Positions 57,311 to 64,000 of a DNA stretch of 64,000 nt are shown one piece after another. Each line of letters begins with the position of its first letter. Positions within the stretch are counted from its first letter, which is position 1. The notes under the pieces are model-generated. The model saw only the letters and a list, made by a program, of their open reading frames with translations, was not told where the DNA came from and did no database searches. The translations under genes and the position numbers were made by a program. This DNA is from Acidobacteriota bacterium (GTDB taxonomy: Bacteria; Acidobacteriota; Blastocatellia; Pyrinomonadales; Pyrinomonadaceae), in NCBI GenBank assembly GCA_018269075.1, contig JAFDVJ010000038.1, positions 45,422-109,421 on the forward strand, in the 5' to 3' direction.

Positions 57311-59173
57311 TCAGCGGATCGGTTCGCGGAGGATCAGGTCGGCCGTCCGGCTCGCGAGAAAAGCGGCGTCCGGGTTCGAATGGCGGAGCTGCGCGATCTG
57401 CATCAGCGCTTCGCCGGTCCGCGAGAGCAGCCGGACGAGGTCGCCTTCCTCGGCCTTCGTGTGAAAGACCAGCTCTTCCCACGGCAGCCCGTCCGCCCAG
57501 TGTTCGGCCGCCGCCGCCGCCGAGAGATTGATCTCTTCGGACGGATCGACGCCGTTTTTCCACTCGACGCCCGAAACTTCGTAGATGATGTCCTCGAACC
57601 GCGTGACGAGATCGAGGATCGGGTCCGAAAGATAAAGCTCGCCGAAATTGCGGTCGGAATCGGCGGCGAGCGCGGCCGTCAGCGCGGCGACGTGTTTCGG
57701 TTCGAGATTGTCGAAAAGACCGTGCCGCAGCGCCTCGCCGACGAGCAGCGGCCGGTCGACGCGCAGATCGGCGAGCCATTTGCCGCGCTCGGTGACCTTT
57801 TCGGCCGCGAAATCGAGATAGCCGAAATGATCGAGGACGCGCGCGCGGCGCTCGAACGGCAGCCAGATCTCGCTCCGCAGGATCTCGACGTCGCGCGCGT
57901 TTTTCTGGAGAAATTCGGCGTCGTCCCACGTTTCCCACAAAAGCTGAAAGCCGCGGCGCCGGGCGTCGTCGCTCAGACCATCGGGCAGAAGCCGGTCGAT
58001 CTGCGCGCTGAGCAGCTCGATCGCGGCGTCCCTGTCGATCCCGAGCTTCGAGATTTTCGGCTCTTCGAGCAGCGGGTTGCGGTTCTCGTGAATATCGTCG
58101 AACGCCTCGTCGAGCGTGCTTTCGCTGAGCTTGTAGATCTTCGAAAAGACGCGGCCGAGATGCGACATCGAAAGCGTCGCGCCGCTGCCGTCCTCGCGCA
58201 TCGCGACGACCTTGTCGCCGAAGACGTTGAGCACCAGAAAATAGCGTTTCGTGTTGCCCTTCGTCACGACGCGGCCCGGCACGACGTTTTCGCGAAGCCA
58301 GTTCAGCCGCAGCTCGATCCGGTCGTGCGGCGCTTTTTCCTGCAGCCGGAGCCGCGTCGCGGTCAGCCGCTCGAACGCGCGCGCGGTTTCGAGATCGAAG
58401 CCGAACTCGTTGCCGGCGAGCTTTTTGAGGATCGCCTTTTCGCGTTTTTCCGAATGTTTTTCGAGCCGCGCGACCTGCGCCGAAGTTTCGCGAAAGGCGA
58501 AGCTCCGCTCGGCGATGTCGCGAACCTGCGCGAAGCCTTTAAAAGCATCGAGCAGGTTCAAAAGCGACGTGTAGGTCGCGCGAAACTGGCTGTTGAGCGG
58601 ATCGGGCGCGGATTTCAAAAGCTCGGCGACCTTCGGCGGGTTCTGAAAATTCGACGGCGCGAGGACGACGAAACCGACGTTGTCCTTGCCGCGGCGGCCC
58701 GCGCGGCCGGTCATCTGCTGCAGTTCCGAAGCGTTCAGACTGCGCCAGCCGTCGTTGCCGCGAATGTCGGCGTTCGTGACGACGACCGTCCGCGCCGGGA
58801 AATCGACGCCCGCCGCGACCGTGCTCGTCGCGAAGATCGCGTCGAGCAGGCCGGCCGACATCATCTTTTCGACGAGCAGCTTCCACGCCGGGATGTGGCC
58901 CGCGTGATGCGCGGCGACGCCCGCGCGCATCACGATCTTGCGGTGCTTGTGCGTTTTGATCTCGGGATTGGCGGCGAGATATTCCTCGAAGAGCTCCTGC
59001 CGGCGGCGTTCCTTGTCCGGATCGGTGCGCTGCGCGCGGTCGGCGGCGACCTCGAGCGCGGCCTCGTCGCAGCGGCGGCGCGTCGGCATAAAGACGATCG
59101 CCGGCAGCAGATTATAATTGCGGAGCGCCGTGATCAGCTTCGGCGGCGGGATTTCGGGCAGCTTGAATCTCAT
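57311..59173 (-). CDS. Ski2-like DExH helicase, C-terminal ORF (RecA2 and C-domain)
   Basis: 620 residues starting at the RecA2 part of a helicase: YNLLPAIVFMPTRRRCDEAA (motif IV region), AAHHAGHIPAWKLLVEKMMSAGLLDAIFATSTVAAGVDFPARTVV (motif V) and QMTGRAGRRGKD (motif VI, 153-162), then a DSHCT/winged-helix-like C-terminal region. The ATP-binding half is missing here and is encoded by the separate ORF 59900-60772. Joined, they would make about 910 residues, the size of HelY/Ski2-like helicases, with no motif lost. No ribosome site precedes the first Met. Might be a two-subunit enzyme or a disrupted gene. Confidence 0.85.
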   Translation of the reverse strand: MRFKLPEIPPPKLITALRNYNLLPAIVFMPTRRRCDEAALEVAADRAQRTDPDKERRRQELFEEYLAANPEIKTHKHRKIVMRAGVAAHHAGHIPAWKLLVEKMMSAGLLDAIFATSTVAAGVDFPARTVVVTNADIRGNDGWRSLNASELQQMTGRAGRRGKDNVGFVVLAPSNFQNPPKVAELLKSAPDPLNSQFRATYTSLLNLLDAFKGFAQVRDIAERSFAFRETSAQVARLEKHSEKREKAILKKLAGNEFGFDLETARAFERLTATRLRLQEKAPHDRIELRLNWLRENVVPGRVVTKGNTKRYFLVLNVFGDKVVAMREDGSGATLSMSHLGRVFSKIYKLSESTLDEAFDDIHENRNPLLEEPKISKLGIDRDAAIELLSAQIDRLLPDGLSDDARRRGFQLLWETWDDAEFLQKNARDVEILRSEIWLPFERRARVLDHFGYLDFAAEKVTERGKWLADLRVDRPLLVGEALRHGLFDNLEPKHVAALTAALAADSDRNFGELYLSDPILDLVTRFEDIIYEVSGVEWKNGVDPSEEINLSAAAAAEHWADGLPWEELVFHTKAEEGDLVRLLSRTGEALMQIAQLRHSNPDAAFLASRTADLILREPIR

Positions 59174-59247
59174 CGGAAATAGTTTAACGCAAAGCCGCCG
59201 AGACGCGAAGACGCCGGACTTTTTTGTCTTTCGGGGTCTTTCGCGCT

Positions 59248-59428
59248 AGTCTTGAGTCTTGAGTCTTGAGTCTTGAGTCTTGAGTCTTAAGTCTTGAGTC
59301 TTGAGTCTTGGGTCTTTGTCGCCGGCCAACGCTTTCGGCGGCTGGCGTTTTTCTAAAATTGTCCGGTAAACCTGTTTACTTCCGCAATCGTCAACCGACT
59401 CAAGACCCAAGACCCAAGACCCAAGACT
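59248..59428. repeat. (AGTCTTG)n heptamer hairpin inside the helicase gap
   Basis: Nine to ten copies of GAGTCTT (59248-59317) and inverted copies GACTCAAGACCCAAGACCC (59396-59428) about 80 bases apart. Same unit as the array after the S46 gene. An octamer-like CGCGAAGACGC stretch lies at 59201-59212. Confidence 0.9.
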
Positions 59429-59438
59429 ATATAAAAAA

Positions 59439-59825
59439 ATGAACGAAATGCTTGAAAAATGGCACCGCTTCGTCGAAACGAAGGATGCCGCGATTTTGGA
59501 AGAGATTCTCGCCGGCGACGTTAAATTTCACTCGCCGTTCGTCTGGAAGCCGAAGGACGGCCGGGCGGCGGCGATCGTGATCCTGAAGACGGTCGCGACG
59601 GTTTTCGAGGATTTTCGCTACCTCCGCGAGATCGTCGGCGAGCGCGACTGCGCGCTCGAATTCGAGGCGCGCGTCGGCGAATTCACGTTGCGCGGCGTCG
59701 ATCTGATGCGGATCGGCGACGACGGGAAGATCGTCGATTTCGAAGTGATGGTCCGCCCCGCCAACGGCCTGCAGGCGCTCGGCGCGGAAATGTCGCGCCG
59801 TTTAAATCAGCCCGACGAGCGGTAG
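59439..59825 (+). CDS. NTF2-like (SnoaL-like) small protein
   Basis: 128 residues. MNEMLEKWHRFVETKDAAILEEILAGDVKFHSPFVWKPKDGRAAAIVILKTVATVFEDFRYLREIVGERDCALEFEARVG is the cone-shaped NTF2/SnoaL fold, one of the commonest small-molecule-binding folds, with GVDLMRIGDDGKIVDFEVMVRP at the end. No catalytic His/Asp pair is evident, so enzyme or binding role is open. It runs antisense to, and lies exactly between, the two helicase ORFs and follows a heptamer hairpin by 10 bases. Confidence 0.82.
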   Translation: MNEMLEKWHRFVETKDAAILEEILAGDVKFHSPFVWKPKDGRAAAIVILKTVATVFEDFRYLREIVGERDCALEFEARVGEFTLRGVDLMRIGDDGKIVDFEVMVRPANGLQALGAEMSRRLNQPDER

Positions 59826-59899
59826 CGAGCCAGTTTCGCCGGATCTGATTTCCGGATGCCGAAGACTCGCTGCCGCCCGCCGTCACGATCGGCCGGCTT

Positions 59900-60772
59900 T
59901 TACCGGCGGCGGCGCTCGTAGCGGTTCTCGGCGGCGGCGAAGCGTTCGAGGTCGCGGTTGAATTTGCCGGCTTCGTTAAAGAGCGGGAAAAGCTGCGTGT
60001 TCGGCGCGAGAAAGGCGGCGCGCAATTCGACCGGGCGCGAGCCGGCGCGGTTGATGACGCGGACCCGCGTCCCGCGCACTTCCTCGATCCACGCCGCGAA
60101 TTCGTCGGCGTTGCCGATCGTCGCCGAGAGCAACAGCATTCGGATGCGCGGCGGGCTCAAAATGATCGCTTCTTCCCAGACGTGGCCGCGTTCCTCGTCG
60201 GCGAGATAATGCGCTTCGTCGAGAATGACGAAATCGGCGCGCACCTGTTCGCCCTCGCGAAGCGCGTCGAAAAGCTGGTTGCGGTAGATTTCGGTCGTCC
60301 CGACGATCAGCGGCGCGTTCGAATTCTCCTTGCGGTCGCCGGTCAGGATGCCGACGTTTTCGGCGCCGAATTCGGCGCTGAATTCCTGATATTTCGAATT
60401 CGTCAGCGCCTTTAGGGGCGTCGTGTACCAGGCGCGCTTGTCCTGTTCGAGAAGCCTTCGGATCTCCTCGCGCGCGATCCACGTCTTGCCGCTGCCGGTC
60501 GGCGCGGTCACGAGAACATCTTCCGTTTCGATCGCCTGCAAAGCCTCGACCTGAAAATCGTCCGGCACGAGCGGCCGCGGCTCGGGCGTGCCGATCCCGT
60601 CCAAAAGCCGTTCAAGCGCCTGTTTCTGGGCGTCGGAAAGTTCGGCGGGCCGCGCTTCGAGGAAACTTTTCTCCGCAAGTTCGCGTTTGAAATTACGTTC
60701 CTTGTCCGAGCGCGCGCCGCCGCGACCGCGTCGTCTGTCGTTGTTGCGTCTTCTACCGCGCGAGCGTGCCAT
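59900..60772 (-). CDS. Ski2-like DExH helicase, N-terminal ORF (RecA1)
   Basis: 290 residues. An Arg-rich start (SRGRRRNNDRRRGRGG) is followed by Q-motif-like PLVPDDFQVEALQAIE, Walker A APTGSGKTW (90-98), motif Ia TPLKALTNSKY, motif Ib GTTEIYRN, DEAH (185-188), motif III LLLSATIGN (214-221), then RPVELRAAFLAPN and an ending ENRYERRRR-stop. All motifs of the first RecA domain are intact and motifs IV-VI are absent; they are in the ORF at 57311-59173. The stop follows a basic linker exactly where the HelY-type linker would run. By itself it cannot be a functional helicase. Confidence 0.87.
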   Translation of the reverse strand: MARSRGRRRNNDRRRGRGGARSDKERNFKRELAEKSFLEARPAELSDAQKQALERLLDGIGTPEPRPLVPDDFQVEALQAIETEDVLVTAPTGSGKTWIAREEIRRLLEQDKRAWYTTPLKALTNSKYQEFSAEFGAENVGILTGDRKENSNAPLIVGTTEIYRNQLFDALREGEQVRADFVILDEAHYLADEERGHVWEEAIILSPPRIRMLLLSATIGNADEFAAWIEEVRGTRVRVINRAGSRPVELRAAFLAPNTQLFPLFNEAGKFNRDLERFAAAENRYERRRR

Positions 60773-60948
60773 CGTAAGGCGATGTTACAGGTTTTCCGGA
60801 GGAAAGTCTATTGCTTTCCAAAGGCCGGAGAAAGTGATAAAATGTCAAATTGCTTCGCAACGGTTTGGCCGCGCAAAGCATCTATTATCGAAGGCAAGTA
60901 TTTATCGCTGATTATTTTAACTTTTTATTTGAACGGATTTTAAGAAGT

Positions 60949-62313
60949 ATGCAAGAGCAGGAATTATTTCAGAGTTACGAAGTCAAAAACTGGGATTTCA
61001 GTCCGCGCATTTACAAGATTCTCGCGTTTTCGGCGATCTTCAACGTCCTCGCCCTGCTGATCGTCGCGCAGTCTAACCTGCTGACGAAAAAAGGCTGCGA
61101 CAGCCCGCTCGTCGGGCAGGTCTGCCAGGTGCTCGACACGGTCTACGTCGGCACCAAGATTCTTTCGACCGACAGTTCGACGGGCGATGTGCCTTACGAT
61201 CCGACGCAGCTTTCGCCCGACGACGAGATCGTCTGGGTCAACGTCGCCGACAAGCTCTATTATCCCGAGGGCTACTTCGCGCTCTCGAATCCGGAATTGA
61301 TGCAGCCGCAGAACATCGATCCGACGATGATGCCGTCGGGCTTCGACAACGCGCAGGTCATTCCGGGCATCACCCCGCCGGCCGCGAATTCGCCGAATCC
61401 GGCGCTCGGCGGCGGCGTCACGAACGTCCCGGGCGGCGGCCTGCTGAACAAGCCGCAGAAACTGCCGAAAGTCAACAAAAACCCGGTCAACGGCAAGCTG
61501 CCGTCGCCTAACGACATTCTCGGCGACGTCGACGACAACGCGACGAAAAACCCGATCGGCCCGAAGAAAACGCGGCCCGATAAAAACAAGCCGAACACCG
61601 ATCTGACGGCGGTCAACGGCAACGGCCAGAACACGACGCCGCAAGCGACGCCGTCGCCGTCGCCGACGCCGAATCCGGACGACGTCGCCACCGAGGATCA
61701 GTACGGCGTTTACCGCAACAAGAAACCGCTCAAGGATTACGCGCAGAAAGCGCTCGTCGAAGTTAAAAAGGTCAAGCTCGACGCGCCTTTCTCGGTGACG
61801 ATCACGGCCGATCTCGACACCGGCAAGGACGGCAAGACGATCGTTCTGAAAAACGCCAAGCCGGTCAAAAATCCGAACCAGCCGGCCGGCGACAAAAAGA
61901 TGGAAAAGCTCGTCCAGGACGCGATCCTCGCGGTCGGCGACAGCGGCTGGCTCGGCTATCTGAAAACCGTCGCCAAGGTCAACAAGGTCACCTTCACGCT
62001 GACGCAGGACGATAATTTCGTGACCGCGCGGATCGTCGGCGACCAGCAGGACGAGAACATCGCGAAGACCAACGCGAGCGGCCTCGGCGGCATCATCTCG
62101 ATCGCCAAGGGCGCGACCGACGGCGACGAAAAGGTCCTGCTCGAAGGCGCGACGACGACCGCCGAAGGAAAAACGCTGGTGCTCAACGTCGCGATCCCGA
62201 AACCGGTCGCGCAGGAGATGATCACGCGCAAATTGAAGGAGGCCGAGGAAAAGGCCGCGCAGAAGCCGAGCAGCACCGCGCAGATGGCCGATGTCAACGC
62301 CAAGAACGGTTAG
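60949..62313 (+). CDS. Membrane-anchored protein with Pro-rich linker, unknown
   Basis: 454 residues from ATG at 60949; a longer frame to 60850 lacks support. One N-terminal membrane segment (KILAFSAIFNVLALLIVAQSNLL, about 22-44). An extracytoplasmic region with two Cys (CDSPLVGQVCQVLDT), then a low-complexity Asn/Pro/Lys-rich linker (about 120-255, including TPSPSPTPNPDD), then a beta-rich C-terminal domain (about 270-430: FSVTITADLDTGKDGKTIVLKNAKPV ... MEKLVQDAILAVGDSGWLGYL ... FTLTQDDNFVTARIVGDQQ). The layout resembles TonB-type proteins but no TonB domain is evident. Unknown. Confidence 0.7.
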   Translation: MQEQELFQSYEVKNWDFSPRIYKILAFSAIFNVLALLIVAQSNLLTKKGCDSPLVGQVCQVLDTVYVGTKILSTDSSTGDVPYDPTQLSPDDEIVWVNVADKLYYPEGYFALSNPELMQPQNIDPTMMPSGFDNAQVIPGITPPAANSPNPALGGGVTNVPGGGLLNKPQKLPKVNKNPVNGKLPSPNDILGDVDDNATKNPIGPKKTRPDKNKPNTDLTAVNGNGQNTTPQATPSPSPTPNPDDVATEDQYGVYRNKKPLKDYAQKALVEVKKVKLDAPFSVTITADLDTGKDGKTIVLKNAKPVKNPNQPAGDKKMEKLVQDAILAVGDSGWLGYLKTVAKVNKVTFTLTQDDNFVTARIVGDQQDENIAKTNASGLGGIISIAKGATDGDEKVLLEGATTTAEGKTLVLNVAIPKPVAQEMITRKLKEAEEKAAQKPSSTAQMADVNAKNG

Positions 62314-62425
62314 TTGACGGGCTTCGTCGAAATGTTTTATTTGCCCGACGGCGGCCGGATTCGCAAAATCGCCGCCGTTTCCGTTGCGGAAAGCGAAAAA
62401 AAAGGAAACAATAACGAATAGCAAG

Positions 62426-63175
62426 ATGAGCGGCAGTCGCAAAAACTACAATTCGATAGTTTTTCTCACGACGCTCGGCGTGTACCTCGGACTGGTGCTC
62501 GCCGGCGGCGCGGCTCCGTCGGTCCTCGCGCAGGCCGCGACGACGCGCGATTTCGACATCAAAACCGAGTTCGTTCTCGAGGACGATCTCGACAAAAAGC
62601 CCGACGATCAGGAAACCGACGCTTTTCTGGAAACCGGCCTCGACCGCGCGATCGCCGATTTCATCGAAGATCTGCGGCGATTGAAGCGGGAAGGAAAATA
62701 TAAATTCCGGGCCAACGAAGTCTTCTCGACTTCCTGCGCTCATTCGCGCTGTTCGGCGGACGACGCGGCCGCCTCGATCGCGACCGAACGCTCCGAAAGC
62801 CGGCTCGCCGACGTTCTCGATGCGCTCCATTCGCGGCTCGACATCGCCGATCGAAAAGGGCTCGACGCGGTTTCCTTCGTCCGGTCTTCGCCGGATTCGA
62901 AAACCTGCCGGGACATCGGTCTCGCGCTCAAATTCAGCAAAAAAGAGCTGTCGATCGAATATCGCTTTACCCGCGAGTCCGAGCGCAGCGCTTATCTTTA
63001 CGCGGAAAGCCTCAACCGGCGCTTTGCCGCCGAAACCGCCGCCGCCCGCCAACTCGTCACCCGACACGTTTACGCCCGGACCCGCGCGACGGCCGAAAAC
63101 AATCAGGTCTTCGTCGTCACCCGACTTCCCCGCGCCGCGCTCGACGAGCTGTTCGCCCGCACCGACGCCCGTTAA
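62426..63175 (+). CDS. Exported protein of unknown function
   Basis: 249 residues from ATG at 62426; the frame extends to a TTG at 62384 without a ribosome site. A hydrophobic segment (VFLTTLGVYLGLVLAGGAA) ending SVLAQ is a probable signal peptide. The mature part is helical with a Cys pair STSCAHSRCSADD, a helix DRAIADFIEDLRRLKREGKYKFRANEVF, and a C-terminal helical tail with TRESERSAYLYAESLNRRFAAETAA. No family seen. It lies 112 bases after the Pro-rich membrane protein on the same strand; the two may be a pair. Confidence 0.65.
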   Translation: MSGSRKNYNSIVFLTTLGVYLGLVLAGGAAPSVLAQAATTRDFDIKTEFVLEDDLDKKPDDQETDAFLETGLDRAIADFIEDLRRLKREGKYKFRANEVFSTSCAHSRCSADDAAASIATERSESRLADVLDALHSRLDIADRKGLDAVSFVRSSPDSKTCRDIGLALKFSKKELSIEYRFTRESERSAYLYAESLNRRFAAETAAARQLVTRHVYARTRATAENNQVFVVTRLPRAALDELFARTDAR

Positions 63176-63257
63176 CGGCGGCGAGCGACGAACGCAGTCG
63201 TCGAACATTTCCCGACCGGAAAGCTCGCCCGAATTATTAATAGTTTAGTTTTTGAAT

Positions 63258-63350
63258 CGTTTCGAGTTCCGCCTTCGGGCGGCCGCGATCCGTTTTTTGC
63301 GAAACGGCCGATCGTCGAACATCAGCCGCCTGAAGGCGGAATTCGAAACG
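63258..63350. repeat. REPIN-like palindrome copy 3, upstream of secA
   Basis: Left arm CGTTTCGAGTTCCGCCTTCG, right arm GCCGCCTGAAGGCGGAATTC, 93 bp. The same REP-like arm as at 31281 and 32761 with a few mismatches and a different centre. Confidence 0.88.
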
Positions 63351-63367
63351 AAAGACAAGAGGTATTT

Positions 63368-64000
<633 letters not shown>

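Overview
The window is about 64 kb of high-GC bacterial chromosome with dense, ordinary-looking genes on both strands. The gene set suggests a Gram-negative-type, didermal heterotroph: SecA, Mpl muropeptide ligase, PBP4-type DacB, HtrA, IspH, PilT, an S46 dipeptidyl-peptidase and a bacterial RRM protein with a glycine tail. Long beta-helix proteins opening with a '[18 protein letters not shown]' module and CxxC/PAS proteins fit Acidobacteriota (Blastocatellia-like). That placement is inference from gene content, with no rRNA gene present to test it. No transposase, integrase, phage structural gene or CRISPR array was seen.

Layout. 1-4.8 kb: clostripain-type protease (cut by the window edge), small lipoprotein, DUF4436 membrane protein, two thioredoxin-fold proteins and a DinB-like protein. 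4.9-12.6 kb: purL and a 1719-residue secreted beta-helix protein. 12.6-18.4 kb: ICMT-like methyltransferase, lipoprotein, hemW, a TPR protein, a zinc-ribbon membrane protein and an HD-GYP regulator. 18.6-23.2 kb: tRNA-Leu(CAA), queA, a GNAT gene overlapping thiE, pilT and a zinc-ribbon partner. 23.3-28.2 kb (minus): an NAD/ADP-ribose set of nicotinamide phosphoribosyltransferase, PARG-like macrodomain protein, beta-propeller protein and NMN adenylyltransferase-Nudix. 28.4-37.9 kb: hybrid histidine kinase, a 21-bp minisatellite, a P450 bracketed by two REPIN-like palindromes, aminotransferase, a DUF5678/retropepsin pair, S46 peptidase and GDPD. 38-50 kb: esterase, Tat-exported GH1, PAS protein, mpl, RRM protein, dacB, HtrA and smaller genes. 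50.5-56.3 kb: a MocR regulator divergent from a four-gene operon (PEP-mutase-like, cupin, PNPOx-like, GNAT), then ispH. 56.4-64 kb: double GNAT, a Ski2-like helicase split into two ORFs around an antisense NTF2-like gene, two unrecognised envelope proteins and the 5' end of secA.

The most unusual property is non-coding. About twenty loci carry short tandem repeats of 7-, 8- or 9-bp units, in at least ten different unit sequences. Most start at or within a few bases of a stop codon, in a fixed orientation relative to the gene. Many are paired with an inverted copy so that a long hairpin can form, sometimes around a classical terminator core. Two arrays lie in frame inside essential-type genes (hemW and purL). 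A second repeat class, three ~90-bp REPIN-like palindromes, brackets the P450 gene and precedes secA.
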